Positions 34,431 through 45,427 of a stretch of DNA of 64,000 bases are shown here, in pieces (the first letter of the stretch is position 1; each line of letters starts with the position of its first letter). Position numbers and translations under genes: made by a program. The notes under the pieces were generated by a model that saw only the letters and a list, made by a program, of their open reading frames with translations, did not search any database and was not told the origin of the DNA. The stretch comes from Nereocystis luetkeana (taxonomy: Eukaryota > Sar > Phaeophyceae > Laminariales > Laminariaceae): assembly GCA_031213475.1 (NCBI GenBank), contig JARUPZ010000024.1, positions 5,189,437 through 5,253,436 of the forward strand, in the 5' to 3' direction.

Positions 34431-34481
34431 AGTCAACTCAGCCTATATATATAGGGGGGATATATATATATATATATATAG

Positions 34482-34482
<1 letters not shown>

Positions 34483-34514
<32 letters not shown>
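34483..34514. repeat. poly-G run, 32 G
   Basis: The longest homopolymer in the window, preceded by a TA-rich stretch (34445-34480). Confidence 0.9.
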
Positions 34515-34876
34515 CGAGGCCGGTTAATGTATCGGTAGCGCGATCAGAAGAGTTGACCCCCCCACACCCCCCGGGTGGCTATCTCCACCAGACCTACTCC
34601 TCTCGGGTGTCAGGTCGGGTCAGCATGCTCACGCGCGCTCCGAGGTAGCTGCAGCAGCAGCAGCAGCAGCAGCAGGGGCAGCAGAAACTACCGCACGTAG
34701 TTTTGTGCTGTTTGCAAGAGGGGCTTAAGAATGACAGACACGGCACGTATTTTTATTTGAATAAAAAAAAAGCACTCTGGCTGAAAATATAAGCATCGTT
34801 TACCCATAAAAGACGGATACTAAACGGTCCTTACATTTCCGCCCAGATCGGTATGGGGTGAGCTTCTTGACTCTTC

Positions 34877-34990
34877 TATTACGGGGGGCCCTAGTTAGTA
34901 TAAATAGAACCAAATATTGTTAGTGAAAGTGGTTCAATATAGAGGTTTTTATGTATACCATAGGTCCTATTAACTATGGTCCCCCGTAAT
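34877..34990 (-). mobile_element. MITE-1 with extra bases near the left end
   Basis: CTAGTTAGTATAAATAGAACC against the usual ATAGTTAATAGGACC; right flank TG. Confidence 0.8.
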
Positions 34991-35100
34991 GGAACCCGTT
35001 TTGGGGGAGAAAATTTAGTCGAGAGTTTGTCCTTGAAGGGTTTTTAGCTTTACTGGTGCTGTTACCAATCCGCCGAAGGAATAATAAAAATAAATATTAA

Positions 35101-35211
35101 TATTACCGGGGGGCCATAGTAAATAGGACCAAATATTGCTAGTAAAAGTAGCGAAATATATAGGTTTTAGTGTTTTACCGTAGGTCCTACTTAATATGGT
35201 CCCCCGTAATA
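35101..35211 (-). mobile_element. MITE-1, intact
   Basis: Inserted in an AATATTAATATTA context 110 bp from the preceding copy. Confidence 0.86.
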
Positions 35212-35349
35212 GTAGAAGAGCTTGTTACGGAGAAAAAACTGCGTCTTGCACGCGTTGTCTTTTTTTTTCTGAACCGCGATCAGTTGCTTGCCCCCCTCCC
35301 CCCCCCCCCCCCCCCCACGCCTTCCTTCCTTCCCCCTCTCTCTACCCCC

Positions 35350-35690
35350 ACCCTTCATGCGACTCGCCCAATACCTTACGGCGCTTTACACTTGGTGCTA
35401 GCGATGTCTGCCTGGCCGGTGGAAACTCGACGTGTTCCGTCCCGGCATTGTAGGGATGCGAGGGTCTAATGTTATACTTCGAAGTACAACTACGGCCATG
35501 CGTGGCATCGGTACCCCCCCCCCCCCCTTCTCCTCCCCCCTCCCCCCCCCCCCACCCCCCCACCCACCCCCCACCTCCCGGTCATTCGACTACGGCCATG
35601 CATGATAAGGAGTTCACCCCCCTCGTAGAGATGTGAGGGTCTATGGTCATACGACCACGGCCATGGACGATAATGAGTACACCCCCCCCC
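35350..35690 (+). repeat. family A, two partial units with C runs
   Basis: The first unit (35350-35515) carries a TA-CTTCGAAG-TA micro-insertion at 35475. Two short end fragments follow at 35583-35612 and 35630-35680, each finishing near GAGTACACC or GAGTTCACC and a C run. Confidence 0.68.
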
Positions 35691-35757
35691 CTCCCTCCCT
35701 CCCTCCCTCCCTCCCTCCCTCCCTCCTTCCTTCCCTCCCTCCCTCCCCCGCCGTTTC
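35683..35757. repeat. CCCT(CCCT)n pyrimidine tract
   Basis: CTCC/CCTT tetranucleotide repeats directly upstream of exon 4; with TTTCTCCTGTCAG they form its pyrimidine tract. Confidence 0.85.
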
Positions 35758-35766
35758 TCCTGTCAG

Positions 35767-35866
35767 GCATAAGGCTTTGACGCCGAAGGAGGTGATCGCC
35801 GCCGTGCTGTGTCCCTCTCTGGCCTGGATACTGTTCCCCTTGGTCGGCATGGCTGGGAGCGCCAAG
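35767..35866 (+). CDS. multi-pass membrane protein, exon 4
   Basis: 100 bp from acceptor TCTCCTGTCAG to donor GCCAAG before GTGGGT. Its first G completes the Arg codon opened by exon 3 (phase 2) and it leaves in phase 0. Encodes HKALTPKEVIAAVL and the hydrophobic segment PSLAWILFPLVGMAGSAK. The WILFPLVGM part matches the position and composition of the last membrane helix in the protist proteins I recall. A GGT/CTG-rich minisatellite begins 15 bp after the donor. Confidence 0.85.
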
Positions 35867-35885
35867 GTGGGTCATCGCAAGGGCT

Positions 35886-36125
35886 CTATGGCGTTAACTG
35901 CTGCCGCCGCCGCTGCTGGTGGTGGTGGTGGTGGTGGTGGTGGTAGATGCCTGGATGATCTAATGTAACTGCTGCCGCTGCTGGTGATGGTGGTGGTGTT
36001 GGTGGTGTTGGTGGTGTTGGTGGTGGTAGATGCCTGGAGGATCTAATGTAACTGCTGCCGCCGCTGCTGGTGATGGTGGTGGTGGTGGTGGTGGTAGTGG
36101 TAGATGCCTGGGTGATCTGATGCAC
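35886..36125. repeat. minisatellite, about 70-80 bp units
   Basis: Three units of CTGCTGCCGCCGCTGCTGG, (TGG)n and TAGATGCCTGG-GATCT-ATG, immediately inside intron 4. Confidence 0.8.
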
Positions 36126-36319
36126 ACGATCTCCGTGTTTTTGGGATGGGGTTTGTTCTTGACACGGCTCTTGCGCGCGTGTTTTTTAAGCGGGGAGGAT
36201 CTGTAGATGATGCGGCGCTTGTACGGCACAGGATATCGGAGTAGATGGGCACAGGATATCGGAGTAGATGGGGATCTGTCTTATTATGGCAACCATTTAT
36301 TCGTGTGCGTGCGTGTTTG

Positions 36320-36320
<1 letters not shown>

Positions 36321-36364
<44 letters not shown>
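36321..36364. repeat. (TTA)n microsatellite
   Basis: About 15 uninterrupted ATT/TTA units. Confidence 0.92.
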
Positions 36365-36365
<1 letters not shown>

Positions 36366-36852
36366 CTTTTGGACTTTTTAGCCGAAAATCGAAAAAACGT
36401 TCTACCCCCTCAAAACCACGGATTCGGCCGTGCGTTCCTCGGAAATAAGTTATCGCCTGATGTCCCGAGTCGGTCGCAGCTGAAAAAAAAAAACAAAAAA
36501 AAACACACACACACGCACACACACATCTCCACCGGGGCGCAAAATCGTATTTTTCTTTCGTGTACGTACATATTGCAGACTACCCAAAATCTGTGACCCA
36601 AAGAAGCTCAAGTAATGGTCTAACCAGTCTCTCCTCGCTTTCGGTTCGCGTTTTTTTTGTGTTCGCCCGCCTCGTTTTTCTGTGTGTTTCCTCGTTCGCG
36701 ATCAGCTCATCATGGACGACAACTTTTCGGCGTGGCAGTAATAAACACACGTATCTCCGAAGGGAAAATGGGGGCTCGGGGAGGACGAGTAGCAAGGTAG
36801 AGAGGGGGAGGGCAAGGGGGGAGGGGAGGCGAGGATAGGGGGGGGGGGGGGG

Positions 36853-37240
36853 TTGGGTGTAGTCGATAGGAGATATGTACTCGATCTCATGCATGGGCGT
36901 AGGCGTATGACCGTGGACCCTCGCATCCCTGCAATGCCGGGACGGAGCATGTCGGGTTTTCACCGACCAGGCAGGCATTGCTTGCACCAAGCGAGAAGCG
37001 CCCGTGAGGTGTCCGGCGAGTCACATGAAGGGTGAGCTTGCATCCTACTAAGATCTGCTTGTGAGGCGGATTTTCTTGCATATGGACGACAGCTTCAATT
37101 GAGTTGATTTAGTTTCCGGTGTACGCATTTCCAGAGACAGCAATGGGAGTATATGTAACTGCCTCTTGGGTGCCTTTTACCTTGAACACTACGTGATACG
37201 ATCATTCCCACCTGTGTGGAGTAAAGGTGGGGGGGGGGGA
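36853..37240 (-). repeat. family A
   Basis: Follows G14 and GTTGGGTGTAGTCGATAGG, then GTACTCGATCTCATGC as the reverse of the usual end. The left part is truncated near CTGTGTGGAGTAAAGG. Confidence 0.7.
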
Positions 37241-37353
37241 TACGGCAGGGGTTTCCACCCGTGTTAGGCATGCATCTACTGGTTCGTCCCCAAAAGGGTC
37301 GAGGGAACGGTCTTACCGGGATGTGCTGCTGTTGCTTGTTGCCACCGCGGCTA

Positions 37354-37578
37354 CTATTACGGGGGACCTATAGTAAATAGGACCTACAGTACAGACAAAA
37401 ACCTTTATATTTCCCGTTTTTTACTATTACGGGGGACCATAGTTAATGGGGCATATGGTATGCATAAAAACCTATATATTTGACCATTTTTACTAACAAT
37501 ATTTGGTCCTATTACCTATGGTCCCCCGTAATAACAACATATGGTCCTATTTACTATGCCCCCCCCCCCCCCGTAATA
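37354..37578 (+). mobile_element. MITE-1, outer copy of a nested pair
   Basis: Left half 37354-37423 and right half 37534-37578 belong to one element split by another copy. The right end has an expanded C13 run. Confidence 0.88.
37424..37533 (+). mobile_element. MITE-1, inner copy of a nested pair
   Basis: A complete element sits at the TA of the outer copy's TTTTTACTAACAA motif, and the TA is present on both sides. This proves the TA target duplication directly. Confidence 0.9.
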
Positions 37579-37603
37579 GGCTGTGTTTTTTTCATCGCGG
37601 CAG

Positions 37604-37798
37604 GCAGTGTGGGCGATGAAACAGGAGACGGATAATCACGACCGCGTATGCAGAGTTAGACGAGAGATCGGAAGGGAGCGAGCGACTTACGGGGAGGACA
37701 TTTATGAGCCATCCCCGAATCCCGGCCGTGCGTTTCGGGTTGGGGTTCACAAGAAAGCGAGAGTAGGAGTTAGGCTCCGTGTTTTCGTAGGGCTGTGA
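37604..37798 (+). CDS. multi-pass membrane protein, probable last exon
   Basis: A good acceptor (TTTTTTTCATCGCGGCAG) leads in phase 0 to AVWAMKQETDNHDR, a hydrophilic C-terminus after the last helix. The frame stays open to TGA at 37796-37798, giving 64 residues. G/C-ending codons dominate only in the first 14. A donor-like GTATGC at 37646 could end the exon there and join the exon-like segment at 38210, also in phase 0. I prefer the simple stop but cannot exclude the longer form. Confidence 0.5.
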   Translation, partial: AVWAMKQETDNHDRVCRVRREIGRERATYGEDIYEPSPNPGRAFRVGVHKKARVGVRLRVFVGL

Positions 37799-38020
37799 GG
37801 GCCGTGAGGGCTGTTTACACCGACGTGATGATGAGCACGCAGGGGTAGAAGCTGGTTTCACCTTTTTTCTCTTTCAGTCTTGGGTTGGTACGATGGGGTG
37901 CGGTAGATAGAAGTGGTATTGTTGTTGTATTGCGTTTGGCTTTTTTTATTGAGGTATCACTCCCACTCTCTCACCTGGTAAGAGCTGTCGGCGCCTGTCC
38001 TGTGGTCTCGGGGGGCTGGG

Positions 38021-38127
38021 TTAACCCTTGTAGAACTCCAGCCCCCGTTTTGGGGACACACCCCTCGAACTCCAAGTAAGTTGTCCCCAATTGTCCCCAA
38101 AAACAAGACTGCGGTCCTAAAAGGGTT
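38021..38127. mobile_element. MITE-2 variant (CTCCAG arms)
   Basis: TTAACCC left and GGGTTA right; shares the TTGTCCCCAATTGTCCCC centre with the copy at 11430. Confidence 0.82.
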
Positions 38128-38209
38128 ATAAAGGGACGCTGGCACCCAAGCGTCCCCTGGTTCCCGCGTTTCCGGTCACTCTAATAATCTCGAAGTTTTA
38201 TCGGAACAG

Positions 38210-38281
38210 AAGTCCCGCCGCTATCTTAACACGCCGCATTTGGAGCTTTTCGGCTGGATCGTGCTCCACCGGAGAGCGACG
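38210..38281 (+). CDS. candidate exon, alternative 3' part of the membrane-protein gene
   Basis: 72 bp between ATCGGAACAG and a strong GTGAGT donor, phase 0, with G/C-ending codons: KSRRYLNTPHLELFG then WIVLHRRAT. A 60-bp in-frame gap ending CCCCCGCAG follows, then ALNRGDCTSTTKRWC and a frame closing at TAA 38477-38479. It fits as an alternative C-terminus, or belongs to an unrelated transcript. Confidence 0.3.
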
Positions 38282-39057
38282 GTGAGTTGTTGGAGGTTGA
38301 TCACAGCAGCTTGTGTCCCTCTTGACATTGATCCCCCGCAGGCTCTCAACAGAGGCGACTGCACCTCGACTACTAAGAGGTGGTGCTCCAATCTGTCGGT
38401 CGAAATTGGTCGGAAATTTGAGGTGCACGAAATGAGACGAAAATCAACCCCCAGCTTTGTTGCGGACGGCTACAACTAACTTGTCACAAGAAAACTGCGG
38501 CACGCGAAATTCAGGCCCATGTTCATGATGGGGTGGGGGGTCTGTGAGGGCATCGTCGGGTGCGCCAGACGGCTGCAGCCGTAGGCAGCGAGCGAGAAAC
38601 GACTCACGGGGGGGGTGTTTTCGTGTGTTCGAAGTTGCGGGCGGGAAAGTATTAATAGCACAAAATAGCTCGCAAAAAAAAAAAAACGCCCTAATGTTTC
38701 ATTTCACGCAAGGGAGCATATCACCGCGGAAGAAATGGCCTTCCCTAGAAGGTTTCTGTTCTCCAGGCGCATGGTATATTTCTTAGGCAGTCGTCGTCGA
38801 AGATGGTCTGCCTGGCGAAAAACGACGCTCCCATGATGGGTAGTAAGTGATTGGGCCCCAAAAAAAAGTGCGAAAAAAAAAGGGACAAAAAAACTCAGGA
38901 TTCTCGTAGATTTGCGTCAACCATGCTACAACCATGAAATACGGATCTTGGTTGCAAATTCTTCATTCTAATTCCAAGTCGTAAGTATATGTTACCGAAA
39001 CGCCCACGCGCGGGTACATACCGGCGGATTCCTGAGCGTGCCGGAGTCCCCCGAAAC

Positions 39058-39152
39058 CCATTTATTTAGGACCGCAGTCCCGCTTTTGGGACAAATTGCT
39101 TAGGATTTGAGTGGTTTGTCCCCAAAACGGGGCTGCGGTTCTAAAAGGATTA
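39058..39152. mobile_element. MITE-2
   Basis: ATTTAGGACCGCAG to GCGGTTCTAAAAGGATTAA; left end truncated. Confidence 0.78.
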
Positions 39153-39936
39153 ACGCGATTGGGATTACGATGACAGCAACTAAAAACGCTTGCGGAGGGA
39201 AAAAGAAGAGGTGCGCCCAATTATTTTTTTTTTAGGCTCCTCGAGGGTGCTGGACACGGAGGGAAAAAGAACATGCTACCGCACTCCTTCCCAGACGGTG
39301 TCAAAACGAAAAACAAACACACTCACTCGTACATACTGGTATTGATATTTAATATACTCGTAGTGCGTTGGGGTTTACGGACGAATCTATCCGAACAGTA
39401 CGACAAAAAAAAGCTACTATTAATAGTTATTTTTGTTTCCGATTAGTGTTTTTTTTCGCTTGGTTTGCGCTGCTAAATTCGACACTCGTACATACTGGTA
39501 TTAATATTTAATATACTCGGTAGTGCGTTGGGGTTTACGGACGAATCTATCCGAACAGTACGACAAAAAAAGCGAGTTATTTTTGCTTCCGATCAGTGTT
39601 TTTTTTCGCTTGGTTTGCGCTGCTAAATTCGATGAACATCGACGAGTAGCGGGAAATTAATGCTGTAAGAATGAAAGAAAGCCCTATATACGCGCGAAAA
39701 AAAAGAAGGGCACATACCGGGGGGCGGAAGGGACGGCATTTATTTGTGACCGCGAGGAGTGCATCATGCTTACAAAAAAATATTCCTGGCACCATAGCCA
39801 AACTGCATACGTACAAGGGAGGACGACGACGCATACGCCACAAAAATACTTACCAGGTACGTACCAGGTATAGAATACGCGCGAACGGCTTATCATAAAA
39901 AAATTGGAAATTCAGTAAAAACGGGATATAGACGAG

Positions 39937-39970
<34 letters not shown>

Positions 39971-40248
39971 TACGCAGCGTGCAAAGTTGAGTATCAACTA
40001 TATAATCAGTCGAACTTACAGCTGACGTATTTCATAATTTTATATAAAACCCATCCAAAACACCCACAACATGCGTCATTTTGCTGCGTACGCCCCTGTC
40101 ACAGCTAACTAAAGCTGTCGGCAGAAGAAAAAATAGATGGGAAAAAAAAACACGCGAAACGAGCACGAAACGCAAAAAACAGCGAACAAGCAACACGCAC
40201 AAACGAGCGAGGCAACAAGCGGACCCGTTCTACGATAGAGGTACGAGT

Positions 40249-40350
40249 ATAACGGGGGGACCATAGTTAATAGGACCTATGGTATACATAAAAACCTATA
40301 TATTTGACCATTTTTACTAACAATATTTGGTCCTATTAACCCCCGTAATA
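40249..40350 (+). mobile_element. MITE-1, right end shortened
   Basis: An internal loss removes ACTATGGT before CCCCCGTAA. Confidence 0.84.
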
Positions 40351-40493
40351 GCACATTTCCGCTATTTTGTTTCTGAAACACGGGGTTCCTTGACCCCCAG
40401 ATCGTCGGAATGTCAATCTTGATCTCGGAAAAAAAAAGCTTTGTAGCCTTGGGCCATGGGATTGTTCATCGAGATTCAATTTGATTTTTGCTT

Positions 40494-40582
40494 AACCCCT
40501 TTAGAACCGCAGTCCCGTTTTGGGGACAAACTACTTGAAATTTGAGCGGTTTGTCCCCACATAGGGGGCTGCGGTTCTGAAA
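40494..40582. mobile_element. MITE-2
   Basis: TTAACCCCTTTAGAACCGCAG left; right end truncated after GCGGTTCTGAAAG. Confidence 0.8.
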
Positions 40583-40701
40583 GTTTTCGGGTGAGGTATG
40601 GAGCAGCCTCAGAAAAATTAGGGTAAACCTCTATCGTAGAACGCCTCAGCAGTACCCGTCTACATGCTTGCTTGCCTCCCTGCGCACATGCGCGGAGATT
40701 G

Positions 40702-40810
40702 TTACGGGGGACCAATAGTAAATAGGACCTACGGTACACACAAAAACCTATGTACTTCCCTGTTTTTACCAACAATATTCGGTCCTATTTACTATGTCCC
40801 CCCTGAAATA
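40702..40810 (+). mobile_element. MITE-1
   Basis: Left flank TG, right end CCCCCCTGAAATA. Confidence 0.8.
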
Positions 40811-41090
40811 GCGTTGTGCACACGGCAAGCACCCATTCACTGCGTTGGACTCTTACAGATGTGTCGTACTGCACTGCGGCTGTTGACACATATGCCTGGT
40901 ACCTGGTAATATTTTTATATTTGCGTAGTCCTCTCGCGTGCTTCACGCATCGGCGCGTCGCCGGCCACGTCCTCCTTCAAGGCTCACTGCAGCGTTTTAC
41001 CGGTTTTAGCGCCACGTGTTCATAGGACCAATAGCGATACTGGGGTTACTTAGCATTATGATAAGTGTTTAGCCCTTCAGTTATGAAGCG

Positions 41091-41197
41091 TTAACCCTTT
41101 TAGCACTGCAGTCTCGTTTTGGGGACAAATGGGGATAAATTACTTGGAATTTGAGTTGTTTGTCCCCAAAACGGGACTGGAGTTCTGAAAGGGTTAA
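41091..41197. mobile_element. MITE-2, intact ends
   Basis: TTAACCC and GGGTTAA; centre extended by GGGGATAAA. Confidence 0.84.
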
Positions 41198-41640
41198 GCG
41201 TCATCACAAGCGCCAGCAAAATATTACCAGGTGAGCGCTAGCGTAAGTTTCAGTATAAGCATGAGCGCTATTAATAGCGTAAGCATAAGCGTTAGCGTAA
41301 AGGGTCGGTATAAGCACGTGAGTTAGCATAAGCGTCAGCACATGCGCTATAATAGCACGAGCATCAGCATGAGTCGTGAGCATAAGCGTTAGCACAAAGC
41401 ATCAGCGTTACTTGGCATTAGCATAAGCGCCAGCCTTTTAGTTACAAAGCGTTAGCGTCAGCAAAAGCGTCGGCGTACCAACAATGAACGCTAGCATAAT
41501 AAGCAGCAGCGTGAGCGTTACTTAGCGTCAGCACAAGCGTCAGCCTTCTAGTTACAGAGCGAGGACATAAGCGTCAGCATAACAAGGCTCAGCATAAGCG
41601 AGACCATAAGCGTCAGCGCAAGCATTGTTAGCGCTCAAAC
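41198..41640. repeat. degenerate AGCGTNAGCATA minisatellite
   Basis: The hexamers AGCGTT, AGCGTC, AGCATA and AGCACA alternate over 440 bp, with a longer period from TTAGTTACAAAGCGTTAGCG blocks. It begins at the right end of a MITE-2. Confidence 0.85.
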
Positions 41641-42179
41641 GTCATCGTCAGCGTTGGCGGTCCGACCATACCAAGACCACCACCGTGTTCGTTAGCGCGA
41701 TCACAGCATCAACATCTCAGCCTCGGGCGTCAGGCTTACCGCTAGCAATAGCAACCCGCCAGCATAAGCCGCCGGCGTTGCCATCAGCATCAACACAAAC
41801 CGACGACCTCATTAGTTACCCTCGACGCTAGAGCTACCCTACAAGAGCTACCTACTTACAGCAGCAGCAGCAGTCCTGTCATACCTACGAGTGAGCCAAG
41901 ACGCAAGCCATGGCGCTACTATCGAGCGAGTCACCAGGCCCCATCCTGCTCCTCCCCCCTCCCCCTCCTCCTCCTCCTCCTCCTCCTCCTCAGAAGAATG
42001 AAACTACCGTAGTCTCGCCTTCCGAACCACCTCACGACCACCGCACGCCTCTCGTCCAGGGACAAATTGTAGCTAATAACTACACCCATTCATAGCATAT
42101 GCGATGCGTGTCCGCATGGTCTTCTCGTTCATGATAGAGACGAAACAACTCGCCACCAAGCAGACGAGAGATGCCGCCC

Positions 42180-42180
<1 letters not shown>

Positions 42181-42215
<35 letters not shown>
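42181..42215. repeat. (CAG)n microsatellite
   Basis: Eleven to twelve uninterrupted GCA/CAG units. Confidence 0.92.
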
Positions 42216-42217
<2 letters not shown>

Positions 42218-42292
42218 TGGTACGCAATGCACACTAGTAGTAGAAGTAGTCGCCCCCAATGATGTTATTTTCATCAGCACCAGCATGCAAGT

Positions 42293-42480
42293 CGAGACGA
42301 GTCGAGCCGAGCCGAGCAGAGCGGAGCCAAGCCAACCCCAGGCACGCCATCCTCGGCCAACACAAAAGTAAGGCCAGGCACGGCAATGCAAGGAAGGGCA
42401 GCATCAGCCAAGCTCCAGGCCAAGCCAAGCTCCACGCCAAGCTAAGCCAAGCCAAGCTCTAGGCCGAGCTAAGCCGAAGC
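42293..42480. repeat. degenerate AGCC-A pentanucleotide array
   Basis: GAGCCGAGCCGAGCAGAGCGG passing into CCAAGCCAAGCTC repeats. Long minus-strand Leu/Ala/Trp frames here are a product of the repeat. Confidence 0.8.
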
Positions 42481-42870
42481 CCTCGCACGCAACCCGACCG
42501 CACCCGAAAGCCAAACAAAGCCCGACCACCAGACCCCGGGCCAGGTGAAGGACGAGATGGCAACCAAAAAAACATCACCACCACCACCACCACCAATGCC
42601 CGCCCGCCCCACGGCGCCGCTAAGCAGCACTACCAACACCCCCCCCCAAAAAAGGGGACACAAAACGGACGGAAAGCGTGGTGTGTGTATATAAGTATGC
42701 AGCATACGTATGTATGTAAGTGAGTATTTCCCCCCCACCCTCCCTTCCCTCCCTCCCTCCCGTCCTACCGCCCGCCCCCCCCACATCCCCTTCCAGCAGC
42801 GCAAGATCCACTTCCTGCTTCCGACATCGAGTACCCCACCCACCCACCCACCCACCCACCCACCCCCCGT

Positions 42871-43536
42871 CTACCCTATAGGATCTCCGAGTCCGTTGAG
42901 CGTTCGCAGAACTTCGTCATCCCAACCAGTAATCGTACCCCCCCCCACCCCCGAAACCGCGCCTCCGCCCCCCACAACGGAGGCGGAAGCGCCGGCGCCG
43001 GCGGGGTTGCTCAATCCGCCCCGTCTGCTGCTGACCCCACCACCGTTAACGTCGGCGCTAGTAGTGCCGCTGCTGCCGCCGCCGCTGCTGCCGCTGCCGC
43101 CGCCGCCGCTGGCACCCCAGAAGCTTGCGATGCCGGAGCCCCCACCAAGCCCGACGCCACCGCTTTCCACGGTTGTTCTTCTCCCACTGCTGTCCGCGCT
43201 GCTGCTGCCCCCGCCCCCGCCCCCGCCCCCGACTCCCCCCCCGCCGCTGCCACCGCCATTCGAGCCGAACATGTTCCCGATGAAGGGAATCTTCTGCAAA
43301 TTATTGTTTTTATTATTGCTGCTGCTGCTGCTGCTGCTGTTGCTGCCGCCGCCGCTGCTGTTGCTGCTGCCGCCGCCGCTGCTGCTGCGGGCACCATTGC
43401 CGTGGCTATTCCCGTTGCTGCTGCTGCTGCTGCTGCTCTTCTTGTTGGTGTTGCTGCTGCTGCTGCTGCTGCTCCCACCAGCGCATAAAACCCTCCCGGA
43501 CGAAGCAGCCGCGCGGACTCGCTGTTGCGCCTGCTT
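42871..43536 (-). CDS. SUMO E3 ligase (PIAS/SIZ-like), last exon
   Basis: Enters at CCACCATATCAG (acceptor just above 43536) in phase 0 and runs 221 codons to TGA at 42871-42873. After KQAQQRVRAAASSG the sequence is Ser, Asn and Gly runs, a short non-repetitive patch NNLQKIPFIGNMFGSN, more Gly/Ser, and a compact acidic/hydrophobic end TGWDDEVLRTLNGLGDPIG. Frame and phase fit the donor at the end of the preceding exon (45428). That link is inferred from phase and style, since no domain crosses it. It may alternatively be the last exon of a separate gene. Confidence 0.5.
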   Translation of the reverse strand, partial: KQAQQRVRAAASSGRVLCAGGSSSSSSSNTNKKSSSSSSSNGNSHGNGARSSSGGGSSNSSGGGSNSSSSSSSNNKNNNLQKIPFIGNMFGSNGGGSGGGGVGGGGGGGGSSSADSSGRRTTVESGGVGLGGGSGIASFWGASGGGGSGSSGGGSSGTTSADVNGGGVSSRRGGLSNPAGAGASASVVGGGGAVSGVGGGTITGWDDEVLRTLNGLGDPIG

Positions 43537-44209
43537 CTGATATGGTGGTCATAGCGGTGGTGGCGGTGTCAGGGTCGGTGTCGATGGTAGTAATGGTGGC
43601 CATACGGGTTGACATACCGAGTGGGGGGAGGGGGCGGAGGAGATGGCGGCGGGGTAGGAAATGGGGATGCGGTGGGGTTAGTATCGCTCGGTCCGGCATT
43701 CCATCTCGTCGGAGTGCGTTTTGCACCCCCCCCCCCCCCACACACACACACGCAGGCACAGACCGGCATACACACCAAAAAAGGCAAGACAGGAGGACAT
43801 CGACACACGAACGCCTCCGCGCATAGAAAACACCCGCGGACACCCCCAAAACCCCATGGCGTACGCTAAAGTAGAAAACAAGCAAAAAAGGCGGTCGATC
43901 TCCTACCCCCTCCACCTCCCTCCTTCAAACTATACCCTCCTTGTATACACAACACGAAACCCGGAGTATATATACGAAGTGCCAGGTATAGTATATATAT
44001 ATTGATGGCTGTGCGGAACGGTAGTCCCAAGGCGGGGTATCTATTTCTTTTAAATTGGGTGTAGAGCCACACCGAGGAGGGTCCAGAGGCGTTATTATCA
44101 CGCTCTCGGGGGGTATGACCATGACGCGGCAGGGGGGGGGGGGGGGAGGGGGACTTCTCTATTTTTTCTTTTCGTTCTTATTGTTTTTTTTAGAATCACT
44201 CGTATTTTT

Positions 44210-44509
44210 CCAGCTCAACTCCCCTCAGCGATCTTCTGGACAACAAGCCGTGGTCACAGGTGTCGTCCCTTCTCCCCCCCCGGTACGTGCATTCACTTTT
44301 ATCGCGCGTAGGGTTCAGCGTTCCCACTGCTCGTCGATTTTTAAGGAATGTAGCTAACTCACGCTCTCGCGCTTTCCGCCAATCCAAAATATATATATGC
44401 AAGAAGAAAAAGTCCTTGGGAGTGTATGCATGCACTGGGTGAGACTCGAACCCACAAAATTGATCTCGGTAGGCACGCGGACCACCTACTACGTCACCGG
44501 GGACGCCGG
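44210..44509 (-). mobile_element. SINE-2
   Basis: Minus-strand head CCGGCGTCCCCGGTGACG with B-box-like GGGTTCGAGTCTC. The body matches the 30.1-kb copy from GCTTTCCGCCAATCC through GACAACAAGCCGTGG. Confidence 0.75.
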
Positions 44510-45427
44510 CTTCCCCTGATTTCCCATGTGGCAGGCAGGGGGGAGGGGGGGGGGGGAGGGCTCTCTATCGTCCCCCTGATTTCAATCTGGCGGTACCATC
44601 TGTGCGATAGGACCTGGTGTTGACAGTAGGCTGGTTTGTTGGTCGGTTGGTTGGAGACGATAGCTCCGAAATTTTGTGCCCGGCTAAAAACTGGTTTCTG
44701 GTGCCAAATATACACACGCCTATGCCTATAATACACATACATCTGATGGAACCGTAACCTAAACCGGTCGTGCCTAACACCGCCACAGTTCGGCGAAAAA
44801 AAAAAAAAAAAAAAAAAAGGAACCCCTTTCTTTACACGAAACGTAGCACACAACACAATTCAACACAACCTGACCTACACCAAAAAAACGAGAGCCAACA
44901 ACAGGTACCGCCGCCAAAAAAACTTCGTTCCCCGACCGATGCAAACACCGTTGGGATGAAACACTCGACATGAAACAAATGCCTCCATGCTCTGGAACAG
45001 AGCGGTTGTGCGTACCAGCATCACACACTTCCACAAATGGCAGTACGAAGCACCAGGCGAGCGTGTCCATTTTCCACTCTTTTCCTTCTACAGCGCGGGG
45101 GCAAAGAAAGGTAAGGTCGGTCGTCGACACGAGCTTGCGTGGAGAGTGGAGACAGGCGGAGATGGGGGTAGGGGTCTCCCTCCCCACGTAATGATGACGA
45201 GAAAGAGAGAGGCCATACTATACAAGTGATGAGGAGGATGTTTTTCGTGACAAACTCGTCGCTATACGAATATATATATATATATATATGTATTTGTATT
45301 TACATGTGTAATTTTTTATCAAAGAAAATAGATTTTACAGCTGGAGATACGTATAGGACGGGCTGCAAATATTTTCATTTCGCAACTCAAGAGGGATGCG
45401 ATATACCGTAGATACACCACCCAATAC

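Larger units (their letters stand above)
38480..42870. other. spacer between convergent genes
   Basis: Contains a 120-bp direct duplication (39310-39450 and 39485-39635, sharing CACTCGTACATACTGGTATT), an (AT)n run, MITE-1 and MITE-2 copies, two degenerate minisatellites and CAG/CCT repeats. No exon was recognised. Confidence 0.55.

Noticed and set aside
42234..42455. Trp/Leu/Ala-rich membrane protein frame on the minus strand
   Set aside because: It arises wholly from the AGCCA pentanucleotide array.
43011..43478. Poly-Ala frame overlapping the last SUMO ligase exon
   Set aside because: Another frame of the same CAG/GGC triplets; the Ser/Gly/Asn frame has non-repetitive patches, matching splice phase and a compact C-terminus.
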